A stretch of 64,000 nucleotides of DNA from Tigriopus japonicus (taxonomy: Eukaryota; Arthropoda; Copepoda; Harpacticoida; Harpacticidae). The translations under genes were made by a program, and so were the position numbers. The notes under the pieces are model-generated. The model ran no database searches. It saw only the letters and a program-made list of their open reading frames with translations, and was not told the DNA's origin. The stretch is from the NCBI GenBank assembly GCA_010645155.1, contig CM021312.1:8001150-8065149 (forward strand), in the 5' to 3' direction. Of the stretch, positions 33,077 to 44,200 are shown one piece after another; position 1 is the stretch's first letter; every line of letters begins with the position of its first letter.

Positions 33077-33490
33077 GTCGACTTCTTGGGCAGCATCGTC
33101 AATCAAATTAGGTGGAAGGTTACCAATATCGGCAAAGACAAAAAGAATTTTGTTTTTATAGTTCAACATTTTGCATGGCATAAAATGCAGAGCCTTGGAT
33201 CGCTTCATCCGTTAAATTGCTCTCTCCACTAGAACACGAACTTCAGCAATTTGGTGTCCATCGTTGTTTTCACCCTTGGTAAATTGCACTCCTGTTATAA
33301 AAGGGGACATCACCAACGTTTCACCATGCTCTCTAATTTTGGTCTGAATGTGTGGAGATCCTTTGCCGGCAAAAACGATATCTCGTTCTTGAATGTATTT
33401 CAAAAGTCCACTTTTGACCCTGATTTCGGTACCGGTGGTGCGTCTTCCAAATCCTTTCGAGACGAAGTTTGTTTCCCAGATGGAACACAT
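33077..33490 (-). pseudogene. DDE_4-type transposase C-terminal fragment
   Basis: Minus strand: GTEIRVKSGLLKYIQERDIV, FAGKGSPHIQTKIREHGETL, VMSPFITGVQFTKGENNDGH and QIAEVRVLVERAI, then (after a stop) RMKRSK...ADIGNLPPNLIDDA. This follows the DDE endonuclease pattern SDREITKQSGLL / IMADKGF / LNIPPFL..QFT / TR.IA..RIHVERAI / NL.PPLI seen in ISL2EU/Harbinger-like transposases. The usual MAD[RK]G aspartate is Gly and there is an in-frame stop, so it is dead. Confidence 0.72.
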
Positions 33491-33519
33491 CCAATTAGGA
33501 ATTTGATGTTAAATCTCGT

Positions 33520-36413
33520 GTGACGGCTTGAACCGATTTATCGCAACGGCCGCGATCCGTATTCAGTTCCCAATCGACCGTCGACCATTATTTTTATTTT
33601 CACAACCAATAACACGTTCCATTCTTTGTTTTTTTAAGTTTCACTGATGTTTCTTTAGGCTTAATAAAGGTTTATTAGACGTCGGAATGGTCAAAAGCCT
33701 GCCTTTTAAGGTTACACGAGTTCGGAGGGTACCAGTAAACAAAGATTTGTTTACGAAAATCATCTGCTGAAAACAGCAGCCTAAACGTCCGAATTATGGC
33801 TGCCTAAGAATTCAGTCTGACTACGTGGCAACAGCTTCAAAACATTTCTGTAGTCCAATACAGAAAGTCGGAGGCAACCAACAGTGTCCATGATTAAGCA
33901 AAACAAAAAGTGAACACTTGGGTAAAACTGTGTCTTTATTTCCTAAACTTTTCAGCTTACCAAAAGATCGTTCCATAATTTGGAAATCTTTCGAAAAACT
34001 TGAATGTCGCATAACGTCATAATGTCTACATTTGGCCACACTAAGGCAATTTCTATGCCTTGTTGGTTTCAAGAAAGCTTGAAGACATGAGATAAAAAAT
34101 TCAAAAAAGGATGTCAATTTTCAGTGTTACAGGAATTTGAAAAAAATTCCTCCGAACTTTCTGTGATCCAGGTAAATGATTCATCATAATGCCAGTCATT
34201 GCTAACAGCCTTCCGCTTCAAATCTTTTCAATGCTGACGTGTGTTAGGAAGAACACATCTTTAAACTTTTGCGTTATGTAGGGTTAATCTATTACATTTA
34301 TGGACCAAAAATAAATTGTGGCTTCAAGAACGAGTTTAAAAAAGTTGGTAGCATGTTTGGTCACACTAACTGTCCGCTCAACAGTTGTTAGGACGACATT
34401 TTCCTCATAAATTCAACGCATTCCGCCCCGCGTGCCAAATCAGCCTGGCTAAAGCTTGCACGCTATCTAGTGATTAATAAATAATCTAAGCTTCTTGAAA
34501 ATGCTGCATGAATCTAGTTACTTCTCTATTTAGAGATATCTTTCATTTGCCAAAGTTCCTGGATTCGCCGCAACATTACACAAATTTCAAAAACCGAATT
34601 TCGTATTGTATGGACTCTTGGAATACAATGATAATATTCCTAAATATTCATTTGCTGACAATGATAATAACAAAAAATTGACTGAAACAGCAGAATGTTA
34701 AATGTCGCAAGAACCATTTTGTACATTCCGCAAAGAAATTTTTTTTTTTGTTGGATTGGATTATTTCTTCATTTTAAATTCCCCCATACGATATTGAATT
34801 CTGAAATATGACAATGTGTTTGGAATCAAGTCTGTCTTGAAATGCGCCATACACGCTCGATTAAATAGAGCCACAATATTCTTCCCATTCATCATGTCGC
34901 TTTGCATTTGTGAGTAAACGTGATCCAGGTTTTCGAAACACAGGTAGCAACTTTTAGGCTTAATTTGGGGCTTTGGAACACTCTTTAAAAGCTTAGGTGA
35001 AGACTGATTGACAACAACTAGGCAAACACAAAGCCCCCAAATTGTTCATATTTAACGCACTGGAATAGATTGATCTTTTGCAAGCATTATGAATGGCTTT
35101 TGTTGAATGGAGATGATGGTTTCGGGACTGGTCCCGAATACAATAGCATCACGGGTCCGTGATCCTATGATTGCCTTGGTGAAAGATTACTCAAACCGTA
35201 GTTCTGTGGTCTATTCCTTGGTCCACGACAAGATTTAAACACTTTGAATCTTGGGCAAATGTGTCTTTCAATTCTTCTCCAATAATAAGGTCAAATTTAG
35301 ACATTAAAGGTTGATTTGTCCTGCAAGTTTCAGTGATGAATGCAATTCCAAACGCATATGTACCGTTAATTAATCAGATGGGTAATCTAGCAAAGTTGGA
35401 ATCATTTTTCCAAAGCAAAGTTTCAATGACATGCTGAGCAACACAATCCATTTGGAAGACAAGTTCCCAAGCACTCTTTACACAAAAAAATTCTCAAACA
35501 TTTGAACGTATTTTGATGAAATTATGTGGAACTCAATATGTAATTAAAACTGCCCCGCAAGAGCACGGGGCACATATTCTTTCGGACCTTTTCGTAATTT
35601 CAAATATTGAAGCACACGTCGTCGTTAAGTGAACATTGAGAAGCTTGTGCTTAATGTTTGTTTGAAAAACTCCAAAATTCGTGATACTCCAGATAAGGGT
35701 GGTCAGAAACGATAGAACAAAATCTCACACTCCTTTGAAATTAGTATGGGCCAAACAGAAAAAAAGAATGACACACACAATGATTATCATTTTTGTCAAA
35801 TAATATTCATTTTTAGTGTGGCAAACATCATGCGTCCAATTAGATCAATTGTGTGACCTGTTCTATCGGGTTTCTGCTTCGATAAGATGATGGCATTTTG
35901 GCGCTCTGAGTTGCATTCGAACGAATTTGCAAGTGTGACCAAGTTCTGCCCAAAAATAATCAAAAAAATATTACAAATTTTCTTAAAGGATATTTCTGTG
36001 TTTCTAACAGAGGAGCAACTCAAGATGGATTACAAATGCCTCAAATGGATTTTTAGAATCAAATGCAAAAACCCTAGTGCGCCTGAATTCCTCTTGAACT
36101 TGGAATTTTACTCAGGCGGTTGTGGCCTACCAAAGAACACAGTTTTTCTTTTTGGAAAGCATTCAGAAAGCTTGGTATCTCGCTCAACAAAGTCAATTGA
36201 ACGTCGGAGTCAAAAGATTTGCTCTTTCGAATCTCGAAATTCGAATCTGGTATAGTTTACCACGAAAGGGCGAGCTCATTAATTTTGTGCTCTGTTCAGT
36301 ACATAAGTTTGAGAAAGCATAACTTTTCACTCCGACATTTGATTCAAATGGAAATTTGCATACGTGGTCCACTCAATTCAAGCAAGGTCTCATGTTTAGA
36401 AGAACGCTAATGA
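33520..36413. other. No recognisable gene
   Basis: AT-rich sequence with short ORFs lacking family similarity. The longest, 35887-36255 (+), reads IIKKILQIFLKDISVFLTEE and shows no domain I recognise. No repeats with clear ends seen. Confidence 0.45.
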
Positions 36414-36421
36414 TTTGATCC

Positions 36422-36735
36422 CACAGACCATATAATGGCTAGACCTCGCTTCGCGCGAGAAAAAGGTGGACAACTTTGCTTCATCAGCTGGTACATAACA
36501 CTACACCCTAAAATGGTGGGAATTTCGAACTTTTCAAAATTTTGCCAGCGTGGCCAAATCTTGAACAAACTCAACGTACCGTACGTACTTTGTTCTCGAC
36601 GCGAGCGAGCGTCGATACTTCTGAGCACGCGGTCGCCCTGAGATTTTGAAGCTAGCGCAGCTAGGCCAAGTGGTGTCCCTTTTCTCTCGCCGACGGAACG
36701 GGCCAATGCGACATCTAGTCATTATATGATCTGTG
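36422..36735. mobile_element. 314-bp MITE with CACAGAYC ends, copy 1
   Basis: Starts CACAGACCATATAATGGCTA and ends with the inverse (CATTATATGATCTGTG), flanked by exact 8-bp duplications TTTGATCC (36414-36421, 36736-36743). It matches 51325-51638 in inverted orientation with the same length. An 8-bp duplication suggests the hAT group. ORFs on both strands here belong to the repeat, not to genes. Confidence 0.9.
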
Positions 36736-37877
36736 TTTGATCCTTTTGGGTATCAATTATCATCACTAGCCTCTCACTCGAGGAATTCAGTGCTTCTTGA
36801 ATTATTATGAATAGAATGGAGGTTTTAAAAAATCCCAGACAACTGCAGTGTTGGTGCAATTTGCATTTTGAAATTTTATCTAAGCCTTTTACGTAAACAT
36901 GGCATCCAGATCATTTATATTAATTGAAATTTAGGCCTTTGCGTGCGCTAACACCTAACCTGGGGGGTTGGGATGGGAGCCAAGAAATTTTGACACGGGC
37001 ACGTCTTGAGCGAGTGCGAGAACGAGGAGGCATTTTGAGTCTGAGTTTGTGGGGGATTTGGCAGTGGTGCAAGCCAAAGACGAATGAAACAACGTCTTCA
37101 TTAAAACGAACCTACGGTCGAAGCGGGCGACCCAGTACGTTTCTCCTTGCTTTTCCTTCATGTTGAGGAGTTCTCCGGAGTTTGTCTTTTCCCTACCTCT
37201 TTTTCCCCCAGTAGCAGAAGTATTCCTTGAGCTCGGAAGCCGGCGGCTGCTGGGGTGGATACTGCAAACAGTGGGTAGCAGAACAGCCAGAGAAAGAAGA
37301 AGACGATTTGCTTGTCGGTCAACACACCCTAAAGAATTGGGGAAGGAAGTAGGGACAAGCAAGAAAGACTGCAGGCAAGCTGGCATCCAGGCCAGGGGAA
37401 CTTCGCCTCCTGCTACTTCTTCTACTTATCCTCCTCCTCCTCTTCTTCCTCCTTTTCGTTCGTTCTCGTTGAGAATGCTGCTTCGACTTTTTCCTCTTCT
37501 TCAACTTCTCCACCCGTGCTTGTTACAACAGTTGGAACAGTACTAGATTTAGTAGTCAGAATATAGTGCACTGCTTCTCCCTCTGTTCCGCAACCACTGC
37601 CACTTCCAGTACCAAAACCATCCTTACTACAACCATCACCACCACTACCAACTTCCCCTCAATTCTTTTTCTGATTCTAGCAGCACCAAAGATGTAAACC
37701 AGTGAAGAAAGGAGTAGTAGTGAAGCAATTTTATGGTGCTCGGCAAGCACCTTTTTATGTTCCTTAATGTGCTCTGACGGCACCTTATTGCTTGGTCATT
37801 GTTTCACGGTGTTAATTGGACCAAAGTCCTCTAATCTTTTGTGATTGGTGCTGGAGCGAATTTGTTCCGCGGACACG

Positions 37878-39429
37878 ATGCATCATTATCAGCATGGAAT
37901 GGGATTTGGGCTCGACCTGAACGCTATGCAAATGCATGGCAATGGAGGACAAGATCAGCTACAACTCTCGAATGGCAGTGGAAATCCCAGTTCCAATGGT
38001 GGAAATGGGAGTACTTCAAGCATGGGAGGCGATGGTTCCAACGAAGGTGCTCGAGGCCATGCTGATATTGGTACCATCCTGGACCAAATCATGACCATCA
38101 CGGATCAATCACTAGACGAGGCACAGGTTCACATTTGTTTGCGGGTGCAAGGGGAAGAGTGATTGAAGTGAGACTGACCGTACAATTCAATGGGCTGGTT
38201 TGCAAATAACATTTGAGTAATTATAACCAACGTGACATTGAAACTAATGTGTGACCGTGGTTTTCAGTCTGAGCGCTCGTTTGCATATAGATTTTTTTTC
38301 CCAAAAAATCAAAGCATTTTTCCCGGATTGTCAAATTGTTTATAGATCATCCGTGTTAAACAGCTTATATCTTTCCGATTAGGCTCGAAAACACACACTG
38401 AATTGTCACCGAATGAAGCCTGCACTCTTCTCCGTTTTGTGTGAAATCAAAGAGAAAACCGTCCTGAGTCTGCGCAACGTCCAGGATGATGATCCGCCAG
38501 ATCCGCAACTGATGAGACTTGATAACATGTTAATCGCAGAAGGCGTAGCGGGTAAGACAGTTGATCTGAATCCGTTTTCAAAGCCCGTGTTTAAAAGGAC
38601 ATTGTTTTTACTTTAAAGGCCCCGAAAAAGGGGGCGGGGCAAATGCCGCTGCCAACGCATCCGCAGCAGCGGCAAGTAGCAACGAGGCAACCATCGAACA
38701 TTCAGATTACAGGAATAAGCTCTCGCAAATTCGAAATATTTACCATCAAGAGTTAGAAAAATATGACCAAGCTTGCAACGAATTTACCACTCATGTTATG
38801 AACTTGCTGCGGGAACAATCGCGTACCAGACCCATCACGCCCAAAGAGATTGAGAGAATGGTGCAAATCATTCACAAAAAGTTCAATTCCATTCAGGTGA
38901 GTGATAAACTTTTGTATTTCAATTGTCAAGAATTAGCTAAGGAGCTTTATTTCTCTCAAAAGGTGCAACTAAAGCAAAGTACTTGCGAGGCGGTTATGAT
39001 TCTCCGATCGCGCTTCCTAGATGCTCGACGGAAAAGAAGAAACTTTAGCAAACAAGCTTCAGAAATCCTGAACGAGTATTTCTATTCACACCTCTCAAAT
39101 CCTTACCCGTCTGAAGAAGCCAAGGAGGAACTCGCGAAAAAGTGCAATATTACTGTCTCGCAGGTTAGTATCGGGCAATTTGTTGCATTAAAGCGCAAAC
39201 ATGGTTGGCAATTAATACTTGCTATTTCACGTTTCAGGTGAACAATTGGTTTGGAAATAAAAGAATTCGTTACAAAAAGAACATTGTCAAAGCTCAAGAA
39301 GAAGCCAACATGTACGCGGCCAAAGCTGCGGCCACGAGTGGGATGATGTCGCCAGCAGGAGGAGATTGGGGTGGCGGTAGTAGTGGATCTTCGACACCGG
39401 TTCCCCCAGGAGGAAATTTTACGTATTAA
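37878..39429 (+). CDS. exd: Extradenticle / PBX TALE-homeodomain protein
   Basis: Hox cofactor acting in the nucleus with Hox and Meis/Homothorax proteins. Five exons: 37878-38126, 38383-38551, 38619-38896, 38963-39163, 39238-39429; all GT-AG and in frame, 362 residues. PBC-A starts at [20 protein letters not shown], continues [20 protein letters not shown] and [24 protein letters not shown] holds [20 protein letters not shown] and [20 protein letters not shown]. The homeodomain starts [20 protein letters not shown] with the three-residue loop ([13 protein letters not shown]) and recognition helix [15 protein letters not shown]. The N-terminus is rich in Met/Gly/Asn/Ser. The ATG chosen (CACGATGCATCAT) is the first one upstream of PBC-A. 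Convergent with the PDK gene 300 bases away. Confidence 0.97.
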
Positions 39430-39729
39430 ATCAAAGTCAAAGCGACAGTGTTGTATTGCTTCTACTTCAAAATTGAACTCGCAGCTTTCAAAAAGCATCA
39501 GAGAAATAAAGTGGGCAAGAATTTACCCAATAAATGGCCAACGATAGTCGGAAGAGATTCCTTGTGTATATTCTCATTATGATGGACCTTTTAACTGACT
39601 GATCATTGTAAAGGCAGATGTCATCTCGTAGTGGTTAATGACACAATGCTCAAGACTCTTAGCATTGGAAATTCATTCGAAGTAAACGGCTCGCCTCACG
39701 CCTTGACTGACTACAATCGAAAATTCACA

Positions 39730-41114
39730 TTAAGTGGAGGAAACCTTGGTTTGATAGTGTTGATATGGATGGTACAATCGGTTCATGGTTGAAGCCGGAT
39801 TGGTCCAATCTGCTGTAGGAGTGGAAGTCTTGTATTGCTTCGACGAGGTCTTGTTAAACACGGGCAAGAGCTCCGTGGATTCGTCGATATTGGATTTCAA
39901 ATAAACTACGGCATCGGTCCCATAGCCATCGAAGGAATTCAAAATTAAGTCTCCGTGAAAGTATCTAGCATACAAGCGGGACAAAGGCAGACCATATCCA
40001 TAACCAGCAAGAGGCGCTTTGGTGGCATTCATCGAAGGACGAGGTGCTGTTGAATAAAGGTATGTGAAGAGATTATCACTAACCCTTCTAGAGATGCCAC
40101 CACCCTGGTCGCTGATCTTAATGCATACATCATTTTCTCCTTGAGCGATAAGGACCTCCACGTCAGGCAACTCCGTCTGGCCTTTCTTATGACTCTCTAC
40201 AGTGGCTCTCATGGCATTCTTAAAGAGTTCAAAGAGGATGTGATAGAGATGCTGCGGAGGGTAGCAAATCTGGATTGGTTGGCCAGGAGCCACGGCGTTC
40301 TTTAAAGTGATGTCAATGTCAGGAGCCGCAAAGTAGTACTCTTCGCAGAGAAACGCTGCGTTCTGAAACGCTTGTTCAACAAGTCCTTTGATCTTACAAT
40401 CGGTATCAATAACTCCAATCCGGTTGGGCTGAACGACCGGGGGTGGAGCCCCTGCTTTTTCATCTTCTTTGCCGAACAGAACCAGATGTTGATTGGTGAG
40501 CATTCGGGTACTAATTCGTGACATGTAGAAGCGATCAAGAAAGTATTGAATGCTATTTTCGGTGTGGCTGTCGATGCTGTGGGATTCCCGAAGTTCCAAC
40601 ACACCTTGAGCCAAGGTCTGAACAACGTTCACGTGGCGACGCTGGATTTCAGCCAGATTATTGACAAATTTTCCTAATGTTTCTCGTTCACCAGGGAGGC
40701 CATCAAAGGCACATAACTCCATAAAGCTTCGGGCATACCATTCCTGGAAACAAGTGAATCAAAATGTCATTACATCAATCAATCAAAAATGATCCTATCA
40801 GGTAAACATTAAATTTACAATTGTATCATACAAAATCTTACCTGAATTAGAAGAACAGACGGCATTTGTAGCAAGACAGAGGGTAGGAGGTTGATTTCTT
40901 TCATGACATTGGCCATTCTCACTGGCACCTCCCGCCTCAAGAAGTCAAACGAATCGGCTTCCGAAGCGATCTTCCCAAACTCAACGAACTGCCGGAGACT
41001 CAATGGCGATGGGTTGAAGTGGGAGAGCTCGTCCAACTTCTGCATGGACTTCATGTCCAGCAGTTTGGTGATGTTTCTGGTCACCGGTCCGATCCTCATC
41101 TTTCTGGCGAACAT
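39730..41114 (-). CDS. Pdk: Pyruvate dehydrogenase kinase
   Basis: Mitochondrial matrix kinase that phosphorylates and switches off the pyruvate dehydrogenase E1 alpha subunit. Two exons here: 41114-40842 and 40743-39730 (CAG|GTAAGA donor, TTTCCAG acceptor), 428 residues. N-terminal BCDHK domain: LSHFNPSPLSLRQFVEFGKI, RREVPVRMANVMKEINLLPS, TENSIQYFLDRFYMSRISTR. GHKL ATPase: N-box HILFELFKNAMRATVE, G1 DQGGGISRRV, STAPRPSMNATKAPLAGYGY followed by GLPLSRLYARYFHGD (G2). The C-terminal Asp-Trp motif appears in TPTADWTNPAS. Start at 41114 gives MFARKMRIGPVTRNITKLLD, a basic, mitochondrial-type N-terminus; an upstream exon cannot be excluded. Which PDK paralogue it is cannot be told. Confidence 0.95.
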
Positions 41115-41249
41115 TACTCTCGGTTTACCATTGGAGGGACTCCACTTTGTGGAATTGTAGTAGCACAAGATATCTATAGAATGACAATGTGGATCAGTGT
41201 ATGTCGTGGTTGAACCCTTGAGACCAAGTGAGGTTCGAATTTATGAACG

Positions 41250-44200
41250 TTAGCCTCATCTAGTCTGAACCGTAAAGATTATGCTGAAGTGTCTGTCCTC
41301 CGAACCTTCTTTCTCAGCACTAGTTCATAGCCACACACATTTGTTGTCAACGCCGCTCTTTCTCCCTCTGACACATGCTTCATAGTACTTCATGAAAAGG
41401 CAAAGAGAAAGGAGACGAGATCACGCCACTTCCTCGCCAAGCAAGCAACCCGAATCGTTGCCGAAATACAGCTCCTGCCCCTCGAATGTACTCTGGGTGA
41501 TTTCATAGTACCTTCTGAGCAGAGACCACGAAGAGTCAGAAAAAAATCCTATGGATCGCAAAGCACGATCACTGAACGTGATAGCGTTTTGCTAACGTAC
41601 ATTCTATGAAGAAGGCATGAGTGATGCAAAAATGGCGGTACGGGTACATCAGTGTTTGAACAAGGCAAAAGAGTTGAAAAAAAACAGGTTGCTATGTGCA
41701 GCTAAAACCTTAGTGTACTGCATTTCTTTGCACTTTGTTGCCCATTGAACATACGAAGAGAGAGCCTTAGAGTCTTCAGACAACTTAAATGTATCCAGAC
41801 GTCTGGAAACCAAGACATAAATGTAAGGAGAATTTCACTTTTAGCAAGGTTAGAGGAAAATTCGCAAGGGATTTGCTTGGAAAGTGATTTGATTGATTTG
41901 CAAAATGAGGCAGGACGTTATTTTAAGCTCGAAGGAATAACAACAAAGCATTGTCAAATAGTTATATTGTACAAGTCTTGAGAAAAAAAAATGAAAAATC
42001 CATGTTCTAAGCAAGGTGTTTTCGCCTATGTACATTTGACAATAAAAAGGATGGAGAATCAGATTTACCTATATAACTCATGTGACCTCTTTTTCAATTT
42101 TAATGCTGGGGAATGTAATTGTAACGAGGGAATCTAAAAATATTTTTCATCAATGAACAAACAGTTTAAGTTGAGCTTTGTTCAAAATCTTCCTCCAAGA
42201 CCTGTTTATTTCACCTTAGTAACCAAGTAAAAATTTGCCCCATGGAATGAATAACCGCGATAAATTCTCAGGTGGGCAACGAGTTCTGATCTTCACTTGG
42301 TTCCATTACTTTTACGAAGTGTAAATTTTCATATCTCAAATAATTGCGCGAATGATTTCACGTCAAATGTCAACGTCAATGTATATTCTTTATCTTTGTG
42401 CAAAACTTGTTGTTGGGCCAGAAGGGGTTCACATTCCGGTTCGGTATTTTTTGCATCCTTTTCCTCCTTCCCATAAAGGAATTGAAGGAGTAAAGTTCTA
42501 AGGAGCGAAAGTGAAACAATAAAAAAACAGGAATCAAGAACACTTCAACCGTTGAGGAAGGTTCAAACAAGGGGGTCCCTAGTTCAAATGATACAAGGTT
42601 ATTGGGTCATACTTCAGAAAATATATGGGAAAGGATAATGCCAATAGTTCCCTTGTCTCAAGGACATTTTATTTGTAGAGAAGCAATGCTAAAAAGTGCA
42701 ATAGAAAAGGGAGATATTTAAAGTTGGATCTAGTCAAGGATGATTCAAGCCGATGTGCAGTGGTTCATGATCTTGTCTGGTCTAAACTGGATTCTCGACA
42801 ATATCATGATGTTGTAATGTGTTTACCCAGAGGTCCTTGATTAACGCCGGAGTTTCATCAGCACTTTCAAAGGTTACAAGTGCCCAACTTTCTTCTATTT
42901 TTCCCATTGAAAGTGAATTTACTGAGTCAAACTAAGCGGCACTGTTGAGTAGAATGTCCCCTTAGTGTTATAGCAACCCCTGGGCTTCTCAAGAAGCGCA
43001 AAGGGGAGGTTTAAAAAAGTTTCAGAACCCCTGCTTTAAACCCTTCAGCATTTTCTTGTGGGGATAAAATCGCTCCTCTCTCCAGAAAAAGTAAAATGCT
43101 CATTGCAAAATCAATTTGATTAACCCTTTCAAGAGAAGTATGGTTTCAAGATTAACAGCACTTTTAAATAGATTAAGTTCTTAATTTCACCAAAAGCTCG
43201 TCCCTATCTCTGACGCATAGGCTAAAAATGCCGTTAAACGACACATTTTATATCGAAGTTCAAGACGAACTTCCACATCATAGCTGTACAACCTGGCAAC
43301 CTCTTGCAGAGACCTCCTTACAAAACAACGGAAAAATTGTGCCTGTGACTTCAAAGTTTGTCTCGAACTTCGATATAAATCATGTCGCGTAACTGCACCT
43401 AAAACTTGACATCATGAATAGATGATTTCGTGAGTGATCAACGCATCTACGGCTTTTTGAGGACCTTTTTTAGGACAGAGGTTTGATTTAGACTGACCAG
43501 CGAAATCAACCATCACATCATCCACCTTTTCTAAAAGCAAAGTGATGTATGGTCTCAGAATGGTTCTTTACACGGTTTTTCGAATGGCATTTTAGGTTTG
43601 GATCAAAATACCCAAAGACATCTTGGCGCTTTTTGGACCCAGACAATTCAATGGGGAACAACTTTACTTTAATAGTGTTATATAAGTTTATGTCCAGGGA
43701 AAAGTTATATACCTAAAAAAACAGACCTTGTCTAATTAAATCAAAGCATCAAACAAGTTTGTCTGATTACAAAATTTGTAAAAGAACATCTGCTCACAAG
43801 AGATAAATCTTCAATTCAATACTTTTTCATAAATCAAAAAATCGTGCATTTAAATGAGTCGCAAGCTCAGTCTACCTCTAGTCTGGATATCCCTCGTATG
43901 AAAGTTCCTCTATTACTATACTAGCTTTCACACGATTGGAGAGAATAACTTGAGCTGAGGAAAAGCACAAATTTTCGTTTCCTCGGCCTAATCTTTTTAC
44001 ACTGGTGGCCAAAATTCTTTTGGATTTTCCTTCCTTGACCTTTGGATGCTCGAATGTAAAAAATGTGTGTTTTTTTAAATTTTTTTTAGGAAAAAAAAAA
44101 GTCAAGAATGCGAATAATATGTTTGCCTAAGTTTGATATCAATATTTTTTTTTAAAATTTTTTTTTTCTCCGATTGATGATCTTTTTGGTCGTGGTAGAG

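Noticed and set aside
33821..34117. 98-residue minus-strand ORF
   Set aside because: No recognisable domain, no splice or poly(A) context; likely chance.
35887..36255. 122-residue plus-strand ORF
   Set aside because: Composition is plausible but no family, no gene structure and no conserved neighbour support it.
36407..36722. Apparent ~99-residue ORF matching another at 51354-51803
   Set aside because: The similarity is explained by the two copies of the 314-bp non-coding MITE, not by a gene family.
37160..37546. 128-residue ORF upstream of exd
   Set aside because: CT-rich low-complexity sequence in the likely 5' region of exd; no motif and no family similarity.
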